Assembly (NCBI GenBank): GCA_048013815.1 | Contig: CM106585.1 | Location: forward strand, 16,306,001-16,370,000 | Length of the DNA stretch: 64,000 nucleotides | Direction: 5' to 3' | Source: Setoptus koraiensis | Taxonomy: Eukaryota; Arthropoda | Shown: in pieces, positions 10,241 to 22,417 of the stretch | How the letters are laid out: each line of letters starts with the position of its first letter | Position numbering within the stretch: the first letter of the stretch is position 1 | Position numbers and translations under genes: made by a program | The notes under the pieces: model-generated | What the model was told of the DNA's origin: nothing | The model's input: the letters and a program-made list of their open reading frames with translations, nothing else | Database searches by the model: none

Positions 10241-11474
10241 CGGCGGATTGCAACGAATAATCAATGATGACACAATCTGGCTTGTCGATCTGTTTTTGGC
10301 TGCGCTGTGGCCGGGCGAATCGGTGACGGTAACGTAATTATTGGATGCACAAACATGTAAAAAAATGATGTTAGTGGTTGTCGCGGCTAATGAGAGGCGG
10401 AGATACGAGCTGACCGTTACTGTTAGCTGGGCTTGCTATGATCGCCTCGATGATGCTCGAAATGAAATATTTATTGGTGCACTGTCGACAATCTGGCCGC
10501 TGCTTGTGCTTTTGGCTTGTGTGTCTAGATTGCAGTGATAGTTACGTAAGTGAGATATCACTCGCTATCAACTTTTTGGTATCAGCTTGCCGCTGCTATC
10601 AACTTGTTTGCCTGTTTTGCTGCTTGTTTGCTGCTGCTGCTGCTGGCTCGACGATGCGCCGGTGATGCAACTGACAATGTTGTTGTGCAACAAGGTCTCG
10701 GCGAGTGGAAGCTCGGCGGTGAGCGGAGGTCGGCGCTAGTTGGTGCCGGCTTGTTGCTAATGCGATATTATAATGCGAGCGCACCGATATTGAATTGAGC
10801 GCTGTTGCTGTTGCCGTTTGCTGTTGCCGTTTGCTGAAAACTTGTTGTTGTTGCTGCTGCTGCCCCGATCGGCTAATTTGTCAAAGATCCGGCGCCCGCT
10901 CACACGATGCGATACTGACGATGCTGACGATGCGGACGGTGCTGCCGACGATGCTGCCGAGACGCTCAGGTGATGCTCAGGTGAATGGCGATGCGCAACG
11001 CTCGCTCAGGTAGTAGCGCTGCCGGCTATATTAATAATAATAATGATAATCTGACCGTTAATCAACTAGTTCATAGATGCTATGAGTGTGCTATGAGCCG
11101 AGTGTGTTGCGCAACTTGCCGCTAACAAATTCAACTTTTGGCCTCAAGTTGACTTTGACTTTGGCTCGCTTGTGCAGCTAACTGGATCTTTATCTATTTG
11201 CCACTCTTGTAACTGGCCCTGGTATTTGGCCAAACTGACGATGATGCACTTGTAATGAGCGCCGATGATGCCGCTAGTTGTGTGTGTGTGTGTGTGTGTT
11301 GCTAACTTTGAAATTCTAACACTGCGCCAATGCTTACAACTAACTGGTTAGCCGATGATGATGCAAAAGAAGTTTGCGGCTCGCTGCAGAACTGCAAATG
11401 TTAATCCAACCTGTTGCTGCTGTTGCTGTTGCGCAAGAATTGAAATAGTCCAACTTTAGTTAGTTAGTCACTTA

Positions 11475-11592
11475 GTGTGTGTGTGTGTGTGTGTGTGCGT
11501 GTGTGTGTGTGTGTGTGTGCAAATGGATTCGATGCGATGCGATCCGATTCGGCAACACCGACGACGACGACGACGACGACGACGATGATGAT
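11475..11592. repeat. TG microsatellite followed by an ACG triplet run
   Basis: (TG)n at 11475-11519 with one CG interruption, then (ACG)n grading into (ATG)n at 11559-11592, then a TC-rich tract near 11611-11640. Confidence 0.9.
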
Positions 11593-12248
11593 ATTCAACA
11601 CTTATTCCACTTCTCTCTCTCTCTCTGTCTCTCTCGCTCGCTCTCGAACTGCCCTCGCTACAGCTCACCTAAGCTTACACAAGCGCTAAGATGCTGGCGT
11701 CGAGATGCGATGATCCCGTTATGATGAGCTCACTCGATAGCTCACCTTGATAAGGGTGTTGCGTTCGCTCTCTAAAGTAAATGTTGCATGTTGCGTAATA
11801 AGCAGTTGTTTGTTATATGTAGTTGCTGTGAGGCTTTGCAGTAACTGTTCAGTGTGTGTGTGCGTTCAGTGCTGATGCTGTTGCGCAACTGCAAGCCGAC
11901 TGGCACAAGTGCACAAAAAACAAACCAAGACCATGAGCTCGTTTGAGCTGCTGCAGTTGTAGCTGTTGCTGCTGTTGTTGCCGTTGTTGTTGAGTTGCCG
12001 TTGTTGAGTTGCTGTTGCCGCTGCGTTGGCTTTCCCTGGCTCACCTGGCCGACGTTTGTTTATTAAATACAAACAACTGCCTCTAGACACACCAGCACGA
12101 TGGCCACAAGATTTGCAAGATTGGCGATGATGAGTTTGCGACGACGATGAGAGTTGCTCCGCTGCCTTCGTTGCTGTTGCTGTTGTTGCTGCTGTTGTTG
12201 TTGTTGCCGTTGCTGCTGTCGCTGTTGTTTGCGCCGGCCGATCAACGG

Positions 12249-12306
12249 CCAGCTCCAGCAAGCTCCAGCGAGCTCCAGCGAGCTTCGGCCAGCTTCGGCC
12301 AGCTCC
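12249..12306. repeat. 10-bp tandem repeat (AGCTCCAGCG)
   Basis: Six 10-bp units, AGCTCCAGCR turning into AGCTTCGGCC. Confidence 0.75.
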
Positions 12307-12830
12307 GAACGGCTGCGCATAGCTGCCGACGGCCCAAACCAACGATGCCTCCCACTTTTTTATCCCTCTCCTTATTTCACTATCACTAAACTAATGGCCG
12401 TGCGCTGCATACGCAACACTACACTGCAGCGACTATAGCGGCCAGCGGACCAATGGCCCGGCAAGCCGAACAACAATGACAGGCTCAATACGCTCACCCA
12501 GTGCAACAATATACCCGGCACCGCACTCACCCGGCGGCTTACACGGCCACACTCACCCGGCGGCTTGCGCGGCCACACTCGGGCCGGCGCCGGCCACTGG
12601 ACGCTGTCGGACGCCGACTGTCTTGCCGTGGCCAGCAGCGCGGCCGACGGTGTAACTCGGTTAGGTAAACGCATGCGGCGCGGCTCGCCGCGGCCATCGG
12701 ATTTGCGCTCGCCGACGGCCGCTCGCTGCTCGCCGACGCGGTCCGACCAGCCATTGCCGAGTCGCCCTGCTCGCCCGAACGCGCCAAATGGGCATTCTCC
12801 AATGCCCATTCGCCGCCGAATGTCGCCTCT

Positions 12831-12920
12831 GAACGGACCTTCGAACAGACGCTCGAGCGGACCTTCGAAGGGGCGTTCGAAGGGGCGTTCGAGGGGGCGT
12901 TCAAAGGGGCGTTCGACGGG
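12831..12920. repeat. 12-bp tandem repeat (GTTCGAAGGGGC)
   Basis: About seven units. The left ones are degenerate (GACCTTCGAACA) and the right ones nearly identical, as expected for replication slippage. Confidence 0.75.
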
Positions 12921-13047
12921 ACGGTTGCATGGACAGTGGTCGCCGTGTGCGGCCCAAACGCAGCCGTTTATCGGCCATGGGCACACAGGTGAGTCCGTGT
13001 CCGCGCTGGCGCGCATAGACGAAATGCCTCACGTAAGCCTGTGTGTG

Positions 13048-13128
13048 TTACGCAAGACTCTTGCGGCAAGAGTGTATGAGTTACGTAAGACTGCATGAGT
13101 TACGCAAGAGTGTACGTGAGTTACGTAA
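13048..13128. promoter_or_regulatory. Cluster of four TTACGYAA sites
   Basis: TTACGCAA (13048, 13100) and TTACGTAA (13081, 13121) lie in a degenerate repeat of GAGTTACGTAAGA. Unlike the array at 3860 the spacing is irregular (33, 19, 21 bp). TTACGTAA is the classical PAR-bZIP/E4BP4 (Vrille, Pdp1) palindrome. A regulatory role is inferred only. Confidence 0.4.
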
Positions 13129-15189
13129 GGCCTTACACGATTGCATGCATTGTCGGTGCATTGTAAGTGAGCCGCCGATGAGTCTGAGCCGCCTGTGTTG
13201 CCACAAGGGCGGGTATCGGCACGGCAACGGGTACCGACTCAACGGCGCTGACTCAATCGCATTGAGCTCGGCATGTTATTGGCGCCAACACGCCGAGCGT
13301 TCGCGTCGAGCCATAAATGGGACGCCCCTTCGAAAGTCGCCCGTGAGCCCGCTGCGGCCACCACCGCATAAGTGTGTGTGTGTGTGTGTAAATATACAGG
13401 TAATAATAGCCAACGGTTACATAATACACACGCAAAGCCATGAGAGTCTCATGATGAGAGAGCCTGTTGAAAAGAAACAAGTTCTCTGGGTCAGTGGTGG
13501 CCGTCAGCTGTCTCCCCGTTCGCCAATTGTGTGTCTCGTGAGCTGGTTACAGTGGCCAGTTATGCAACGCGATTCGCAAATGCGCTGCCCGGCGCCATCT
13601 AGTCGGCGCAACAAGTGGCTCGGTGGCCCGGCGAGACAGTCCGGCGAACGGTCGTCGGCCAGCAGGCAATAAACGGTGTGTGTGTGTGTTCTGTCGATCG
13701 CAGATTGTTATTGCGCCCATTTGTCCGCTGCTGTGTCTCGGCCGCTGCTCGGCGGACGCGCCGGGCGCGATGCGGGTACGGCGGACACAGCGGACGCGGC
13801 CGGGCACAGCGAGTGAAGGGGGCGACCGCGCCGCTCAGAGATGCCGACAGCGTGCAAGTGGCCGCAAGCGGCCCGCCAGACGGCCCGACGGGCCGACGGG
13901 CAGAGAAAACAAACGACGATGCCCATCAATTGCATCATTAACTGGCGCGCTGCCGTCTGTGGATTATTGTTTCTGGCCTCGGACAAGCTCGCTCGCCGTC
14001 TCGCCGCTCCGCCGCCCCGTCCGCTGGCTGGCTGCAGCGGCTCGACCGACCGAGCTCGGGCGAGCGGCGACCCGGGCGAGCGGCCGGTGCGTCCCATTAG
14101 CATCGTTTGCGAGGCATCGCTTCGAAAACAAACAATGCCGTCGATATCGGCGCATCGATGCTGCCGTGGCCAGACACGGCCGGCACAAAGCGAATGGACG
14201 CCATAAATAATATCGCAGACGATTCAATATTGTTTGCCGGCCGAAAGTGTGCCACCGCAATCGGCTGCTGTCCGCTTGCACCGGCCGCAGTGCATCGATT
14301 TGCGCCGCGCGCCACACAGCGGACAGGTGACGAAGCAGCGGTCTTGCTGACAGGCGACGCCGTTGCCACTTTGCGTCGGCATGCACACTTTGGCCCATTG
14401 CGCCTATTAGGCCCGTTATGGCAAACTGTCCTAATAAGTGATTGTGATAAAATTATCACAACAATGACTCTATTGAAATTTCCAATGGAATATTTTCAAT
14501 TTGAGAATATTATGAATTGCACACTGCAAAACGACACTGATGCGCAAACGAGACGCCTCGCCATTGTTGTCGGCGCGCCCCGGTGACCCGCCGGCCGGCG
14601 CGCCCCGTCGACCCGCCTGCCGACTCGCCCTACGAGCTGCAAACTCGGCCGAGCCGGAGGCCCCAGTTGGGGCGCAAAGTTTGCACTTGCGCATTCGGTC
14701 GCGCGCCCGGCGATAGCGAGCGGCCCGAATGCGCGTCTCGCTGGGATACGGCGAGCGGCCCGAGCCGGCAAGCTGGTCGCTTGTTGCATTGCGCAACATT
14801 TGTGTATTATCGCCGGCCGGATAATTAGTCCGATTCTAGGTCGCTAAGTGCTTCTCCTTTTTCCATTATCGCTGCCTCCATTATCACTGCCTCCGCTACG
14901 GCCGCCTCCATTGCGGCCGCTGGCCGCTCGTTGCGCCGGCCGGCCAGGCGCTCCGGCTTGCTCGTCCGGCAGCTCGCGAGCCGGCGGCTCGGCGGATAAA
15001 CGGCGATGCAGCGCTGACAATGATGATATCATGTTAACACTAATTCCCGACGCAAGCTTACAATGGCGCTGCTGGCGGCGGCGATGAAATTGTTGCCGAA
15101 ATAACAGATTTTATTATGCCTTTTTTATTGTGCTCCCGCTTGTCGGCGCGACTTGGCCGGGCGAGCGAGCGTCGGAAAAAGTCGGCAGA

Positions 15190-15266
15190 AGCCGGCGGAG
15201 CCGACGAAGCCGAAGAAGCCGACGGAGCCGAAGAAGCCGAAGAAGCCGACGGAGCCGAAGAAGCCA
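15190..15266. repeat. 9-bp repeat (GAAGCCGAC) in a 30-bp higher-order unit
   Basis: GAAGCCGAC, GGAGCCGAA and GAAGCCGAA words alternate, and the pattern repeats every 30 bp. It is open in every frame and so imitates charged coding sequence. Confidence 0.75.
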
Positions 15267-15591
15267 GAAAAAGTTGCGCTCGCAGTGTGGCCGGTTTGTG
15301 TGCCCTTTTTGCCCGCTTGCACCATCTCTCTTTTTCAATTATCATTCAATTAATGCTCGCTGGCGTGTCTCGCTGCGAGCGCCTGCGCAACCCCAAATAA
15401 TCTGCCGTCCCGCCCCACTCGGGCCTGCGCCGTCCCGCCTCTGGCCTCGAGCCGGGCCGGCCCGACGAAACGAGCGGAGCGGCGCGAATTGTTTATCGCG
15501 CACCCGTCGGCATGATTGGGCCGATTGAATAATCATTCTCGCGAATCGGCGCTCGTCGGGCGCATCTTTTGCTGCGGACCGGATCGCCGAT

Positions 15592-15669
15592 AGGCCGTCA
15601 ACTATCGAGCGGCCGTCAACTGTGGAGCGGCCGTCAACTGCGGAGCGGCCGTCCACTGCGGAGCGGCCG
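15592..15669. repeat. 18-bp tandem repeat (GGCCGTCAACTGTGGAGC)
   Basis: Four 18-bp units with few differences. Confidence 0.8.
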
Positions 15670-17674
15670 GGCCGGCAAACGGCGAGCGCGAATTATGTGA
15701 GCGCTTTTTAGAGTCGGGCTGGCGATGCATGACGCATGCGAAATGCCGGCCGGCACGATAACATTAGTGGCGACAATCAATTTGAATTTTAATCACAATT
15801 TGAGCCCCATTAGAGGCTGGCGAGCTTGTCGAGATTGACTGTTGGCGGGCTCGTCTCACGCTGCCAGTTAATGTGCTGACAAATGAATGTCGGCCCACAG
15901 ACGCTATTAATACGGCGCGCTATTAATAAATAGATCTCAACCGGACACACTCGTCTCGTTGTGTGTGTATAATCTAAACGAAACGAAAGCCATCGAACGT
16001 CACATTACGTAAGTCAAGGCGAGCTTGTGTTTACAGTGCCGCCGCCGTCTGTCTAGCGCGACCTTACGTAATGGCAAATATTAACTAAGCAACTTAAGTA
16101 ATCCAGTATCTAGTCCACTAACTGCACAATGTCATGAACAGGTGATGAGCTTGCCAAATGCGCGCTTGTGATGCTACCTGTTGATGTCGCGCCGAGCTGA
16201 CCGGTCTGGCTGCTGGCTGCTGTCTGCTGGCTGGATCATGCCACTGCAAACAGTGATCAAGCCGAGGCTATAAATGCACTTCCTAGATGGACAAGAATAA
16301 ATTGTGTTTGTGTGACACTTGTTGCCGTCGCTTGTTTGTGTGCACTTCCTCCTTATGCTAATGCAACAAACAGTTATGTAACTCCCAACATAACTGATAA
16401 ATAACAGATAAATGCTGTTATCTACGGGATAACTGGCGAGCCACAGCGGCTAACGGAACAAATGTAGACAGAACAAAGATGTATCTATTAATGGCAATGG
16501 CAGCTTTATTTATTAATGGCGTACATCTATTATCTGCTTGGGCGACGCTCGGGCCGGCGGGAAAGTACACGGCACATGTTGACAGATGATGAATTCCCCT
16601 CGTTAAATGAATTAATGCACACAAGGACGCTGCTCGGAAAACATAACGGGCGCATCGCGTAAATCACCCCGGCCACCAATGGACACACCAGACAAACGCA
16701 ACAAACATTTTGCAATGGAAACATAAGTTGCATAAGACCAAAATAAATGGCCAACGATTAATTAGATTCGAGCGCCAGTTCAAGCGGCTTGAGTTGGCCA
16801 ACCGCAGGCCAGCACTTGTTGCAACAGGTGAAATGTTGAACGAAAAATGTCAAATGTTGTTAAATGCTGAATGTTAAATGCTGAATGCGCCGGCAACCCT
16901 GTCATGTGTGCCTTACATTGTCATGTCCACTGCGCTGCCGCTGCCAAGATTACAGGTTATGTAACAGCCAACAGGATGCCGATAAATCTAAATGGAGTCA
17001 GAGACAAAAGTATCGCTTGCCAGATATCGCGGCTCTGCGAGCAGATGTGAGCAGACTGCTTGTTATTACATAAATTATCCGGTCGCTCACTCGCCATGCT
17101 CCAGTCTGATATCTCGAGTCGCAGCATCTCGAGTCGCAGCATCTGCCGGGATTGGATCACAGTCCATGGGCAGCTCGGCGACACTTTGCGCAAAGTTCGC
17201 CCGTGTATCAATTGCGGCGACAATCGCGGAGCAGACCAGTTGAAACAAGTGCCAGTCTCGTCGCAAAATGATTAATCAAAACAAGATCTTGCGCCGGAGA
17301 TTGGGCACAATATGACAAGCTCGGGCCAGCTTGCGCCCGCTGCGACAAATGCCGCGGCGGCAGTCGCAGCCATAAATCGCCCGATTATATCATGTTATTT
17401 CTGTCCGCATTGGCGATAGCAATGACAATAATAATCTCGCCCAAGTTTCCACATCGACTGATTTAATCCTGCAAATGATGGCACACAAATTCATCAGGCG
17501 CCTCGATTCATGCGATCTCCGGCGTTGTGTCACAAAAATCATCGAAACCAATCCCCTCTGCAGGCGCCCTATTCCGAATAGGCTATTCGGCCCGATTATA
17601 CCGACGGTTCGGGCCGTCGGGACCGGCCAACTGGCCAGCAACTGGTGCCCGTTTGGCGGATAACGGCGACCGGG

Positions 17675-17742
17675 CCCAAAAAGCGCCCCAGAAGCGGCCC
17701 AGAAGCGCCCCAGAAGCGGCCCAAAAGCGGCCCAAAAGCGCC
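17675..17742. repeat. 11-bp tandem repeat (AAGCGGCCCAG)
   Basis: About six 11-bp units end some 55 bp before the stop codon of the NRF-6-like gene. This is the last array of the GC-rich arm and marks its right-hand edge. Confidence 0.8.
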
Positions 17743-17796
17743 AAACGACAAGCAACAAACAATTATTGGGGAGCGGCTTACAGGGTGAATTTATCT

Positions 17797-20686
17797 TTAT
17801 TGCTTCTTAGTTTTCAGTGATTTCATCACGCGTCGGTGCAAATTCAAACATGGCGACTCATAGAAAATATACAAAAAGGAGCCAAACAACAGTGACACAA
17901 ATACGTTACCTATTATCACATATATCATGAGTGTTTGCGATGGCTCTATCAGTATTTGTTGATTGCCAAAAAATAAAAACAATACCAGCATGTGCGACAA
18001 ATAAACAATGTACGACGCCTTGCCTAAAACAATAAATATACTATTGGAGAAAAAATTGTTTAGCCAGCCACCGTAGCCCAAATGACAGGCGCAAATGATC
18101 CAGGCAAAACACGATGACCAAACAATGGCACTTAGCGAAAAATAGGCACTAGAAACTAGGCGAGTGTACCCAATTGAATCAATTACCCAGGGATAAGTAC
18201 AGTAGCTAACTGAGGCCAGGCCGGACACCGTTATGGACCAGCCCAATTTAACGTGCCTAGGCGACATGCTTTTGATTTGTCCGCTGGCCAGCTTGTAGCC
18301 GAGCCAAAAGCCCAATATAAACGGATACGAGTGACAATATGGGGTCCAAAAGAAATTGACAATCATATCTGTCCACATTTCGCCCACTTGTGGTATGGTG
18401 GCCATTAAATTGGGAGGAAAATTCATGGTGTAATGGCGATAAAATGCAAAACTAGTATAACAGGCCACTATAAATATTGAGGCCGCTAAAGCTGCACGCC
18501 TATTCACCAGTATCAGTATAAATATAAATAAGCCGGTCAATTGAAACAGCATATCCACCGAGATCCACCACGACACAAAATTGCACATCTCTCCTGGTTT
18601 GTAAAATATTTGCGCGTGCAACAAATTCACCCACCAATGCTTCTGACAATTGACGGACGTTTCGGCTGACATGGCGTCCCAAAACGGACCGCTAGATATG
18701 AGCGGAAACACTATGTACAGCAATGACGTTATGAATACTTGCGGTGTCAATCGCAAATATCTGCTAAGCATGTAATTGGCCTTGTTGAAATTGTTCCAAT
18801 TTCCTTTGCAGCCGTACCAGGCCGAATAAGCGGCAACCATGCCGCTCATGAGATAAAATATATCCACTACGTAGGTGGCGTTAAATAATGGCTGTATAGC
18901 TATCGATTTGATGGACGTCTCAATTTCGTAGGCTCGCGCAAATTCGGACCAATCATTGAATTGCATTGTGTGGGCCAGCACCACCCAAATCATTGTGCAA
19001 CTGCGAAGTCCATACAAACACAATATGTCGTTGGGATTCTTTGTTGCATCGAAATAATTCTCCCAATTGCGAGTGATGGAAAAATCCTTGGAAAGTTCTG
19101 CCAGAGACCAATTGTTAGTCGTGGCCACTATAGGCTTTGCACTCTGTTGGGTGCTGTTGGCAACCCGGCGATCCCGACAAATCCCCACAGTGGTCGCCTG
19201 ATTGCCGCACATGTCCACACTGTGCGATATTGTTGCCTTAAATTGCTGCTGCTCACCTGTTGCAAGACCGTTATTTGTTGAGCACTCGCTCAAATGATTG
19301 TTGTTGACCTCGTGCTCGTCGATGGTTATTTGTTGTTCCCCAAAGTCACACTTAATGTCGCCGCCGCCGTCTGTGTCCGCCGCCGACGTTGCTGTGGCCG
19401 TCGGACACAAACTGAAATTGGGTCCGCTGGCGGGTTTGCCACCGCTCCTGTGAAAGACACTATCGTATATGGTCAGCAAAATGGTCATTAGGGTGAATAG
19501 GCCCAGAGCTAGCAGGGCCGCGATTTGCGTTTTATTTATTGAGCTGCCCATGAATTTTGTGTTGGTGGCCAGTTCGTTGTTGTCGGCTGCGTCGGGCCCC
19601 TTGTGCTTCCTGTGACACTTTATCGGGCCCGACATGAGTATGGATCGCACGCCTATGTATTTGGCCACTGACTTTATGTCTTTCGGTGAGCACTTTCTCG
19701 GCAAACAAGTGCCTATTTTGTAATAAAGATAATGATGATATTGTGCCTTGTCTAGCAACCTAGAAAACATATCCTCCACTGTACGATTGACCGGATGATC
19801 GTGTATCGTGCGGGTTGCGTTGTGCGAGTCGGCATCAAACAATTCCACCAATTCTTTTGATTCGCGCCTCACCACCAGCTCGTAGCGTTCTCTGCTGGGC
19901 ACCACGGGCCTGTAGCTAACCGTACAATAATGGGCATGCCCTATGTAGGGATTGTTAGGAACCTCCATGCAGCTACGGAAGGAGCCAATGTCTGACAGGG
20001 TTCCCTCGAACAGGCCGGTTGGCGGGAAGGAGCCCCAAGAATTGAAAACTGCAATCGATGGATACAAGCAATCGAGACAAGTTGTGTTAGAATGCTTTCT
20101 AATGGCAAATTCGGCTCAACACTAATCCATTAACGATTGCAGTGACACTATAATACGGAATCAAATAAATAATGACCAGATAAATATACTCACGTTGTAT
20201 GGCCCACAATTCGAGGCGCACGGCCCCGTCCAGAGTGGCCTGTACGGCCTGTTGGCATTCTAGACTCACATTGGTCTTATTTAATAAACGTTGAATAATT
20301 GGCCTAAAATAGTTCACTTTGCTAGCTACCACTTTGCTAGTGTGTTGCCTGAGCAGTTGCCAAGCCCTTTGAGATTCTTTGAGTGTGATGTCGGCAAAAT
20401 CGTGAAAATCCGCCGAACCCCTGAGATCTGGTCCATCCCTGTCTAGAATGTTCATCAATTTTACGTCTGTCTCATCTTTTGTGTCCAATTTCTCAACGAA
20501 GTCACTCAATAAATAATTGAAGCCCCCAAACGAGCCTAGCTCTTGATGCTGATTATCTGGGTCATTATCTGCTAGCGTCTGTAGTGAGCTTGTTGCAATC
20601 AATATCAACAGCCATAACAGCACCAGGCTAGCATGATAGTATGAATAGTATGAGGAAACTAACGATTTTGTTGTTAAATGTTGCAT
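17797..20686 (-). CDS. NRF-6-like membrane acyltransferase (acyltransferase 3 family)
   Basis: Two exons: 20686-20194 and 20048-17797, with a 145-bp intron (AAC|GTGAGT to TTGCAG|TT). Splicing gives 914 aa and turns the junction into LWAIQLFNSW, which fits the family's conserved LWALQ-x-DASGKPP region. Residues about 18-38 are a signal peptide. A luminal Cys-containing NRF domain follows (to about 310), then a transmembrane helix near 340 and a Gly/Asn/Gln-rich loop. From about 490 comes a multi-pass acyltransferase-3 core with the conserved His in WVVLAHTM and the segment LRLTPQVF. C. elegans NRF-6 and insect relatives move or modify lipids and drugs at the plasma membrane. The substrate here is unknown. 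Poly(A) and promoter were not resolved. Confidence 0.9.
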
Positions 20687-21233
20687 TTCGAGCGCTGAAC
20701 GACGTTAGCTTGGCCGGCGATGGGTAATTAGTTTTAGTTAGTTAGTTAAATAGTTTGTGGTGGTGGTCGTCATTACATTTGACTGTAATGCACATTTAAT
20801 TTAATTGTTTGTTGCGACAACGACAACACACTATTATGCCGCAACAACTATGTAGTGATAAATCTTGTGGACACAACACAATGTAATACAAACAGCGAAA
20901 AAACAGTCATAGTATCACTATAAATAACGCTCGTCAAACATAATTGGTGATCTTGAGCGAGCTCTATTGAATTGGTGGTGTGAATTGGTGTACTATCGAG
21001 CCCGATCTCTCTCTCTGTAGGCTCGGCAATAAATAATCCGTACGGCAAGGTGTAATTGAGTAGGGGGGCATTTGCTTGAAATGAGAACAGTGATTTGTGC
21101 AGAAACCAACTAAACGCCGACTCTCGCAGTCAGTATCGAGATCAAATGTCAGCCAGTTGGAATATTCAATATTCAGGTTAGCAAGTTGATGAACGGATGA
21201 AAAAATCCTTTTTATCCGGTGTGCCAGTGTGTT

Positions 21234-21316
<83 letters not shown>

Positions 21317-22417
21317 CGGCAGTTTCTAATAAGAGTGAACGAAAAGAAAAGTGAGTCTGCCCAGTTTGGATATCCGAGCTAACTGCATTATAGTTGCCAC
21401 TACTCAAAGGATATGTATACACACTCGAGACTAGCTGAACCTACCTGGTTAGCTAACTGTATTTGTCTGTGTGTATAAGTGAAGGAGTCTCTCTAGCTGA
21501 CTTCAATCGCATATCATGTCATCGTGCTTTTGAAGATGGCCGAGAGCTCGGGCTTACAGTAAGTTGTGGATGGCCACTTGGGCACCACAACGGCAGCGGC
21601 GAGAACCAACAACGGCAACAGCAACAACAACAACAACAACACGACCGGACCACTTCTTCTTCTTCTCTCAACCCTTGTACAATTGTACAATATAATCATC
21701 TTATAGTCATCTTGATCATCATGGTCTGGCGTGCACCAACGTAATGGTCACCAGTAACAACATTATCAGCAAACAGACACATTCTCATTTTCTAAGGGGG
21801 CTTAGTTTGCGCGATTGGGCCAACGGAAGAAACGGACAGGTGAATAATAATTAATACTTCCAGGAGGCGGCGCCTTCAAGTCTGCTGGCCGGGCCGAACC
21901 GAACCGGGCAGCTCTCTTTGGCAAAACCAGCCGCATTATTAGTGTGCCCGTTAGTTCATCGCGCGATGATCAACTTTTAGACAAAACAACCACTTGCAAT
22001 AATATAACTGCTTTTTTCGCTAAGAAAAACAACAACAACAACAAAAGTGGTTCTTTTATAGAATTGGCCGAGCTAGACAAACTACCTGTGGTGTATATAG
22101 TAATGTTGATAATAGAACGCACTCTCTATTTAGATGATCGCCACCTGAACTGAGCTTTCGATTAACAATTTACAGCGGCATTTGTGTACCAATGAACCTG
22201 TATTCGACTTGTTGCCATTATCAACTAGCCAGCGTGTTCTCTTTCCTTCATAGATGCTGTTATTCTCTTTTCATCTATTTATCTAATTCGTGTGTCAATA
22301 TAATACAGTACAGTTAGTTGCATTTTATTTAAATTTTTTGAATCTTTTCTTAGATTCACAAGAATCTTCGTTGACTAGTCTAGACAAGATCGTCTGAGTA
22401 TCTCAGTTTCAGAGATT
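20687..22417. other. Intergenic region, NRF-6-like to PIGV
   Basis: It contains the NRF-6-like promoter side (minus) and the PIGV 3' end, a 79-bp TG microsatellite, CAA-rich stretches (21605-21640, 22025-22045) and AT-rich DNA. Short open frames here show no family resemblance. I see no gene. Confidence 0.6.
21236..21314. repeat. Long uninterrupted TG microsatellite
   Basis: About 39 consecutive TG units without interruption after 21236. It is the longest simple repeat in the window and probably length-polymorphic. Confidence 0.97.

Larger units (their letters stand above)
9967..17796. other. GC-rich gene desert upstream of the ZP gene
   Basis: No convincing coding exon was found in 7.8 kb. 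The stretch contains tandem arrays, CA/TG and triplet microsatellites (11280-11299, 11475-11592) and CTG/TTG-rich patches. It also has thirteen TTRCGYAA words (10542, 11106, 11429, 11791, 11881, 13048, 13081, 13100, 13121, 14789, 16005, 16064 and the 11881 neighbourhood). As the 5' flank of a minus-strand gene it is the natural place for its promoter, non-coding first exons and enhancers. A plus-strand TATAAA at about 16268 stands alone. GC content falls gradually from about 15.7 kb towards the NRF-6-like gene. Confidence 0.6.

Noticed and set aside
17390-17758. Minus-strand frame rich in FWAAFGPLLGRF repeats
   Set aside because: It is the translation of the 11-bp minisatellite at 17675-17742 with no family resemblance.
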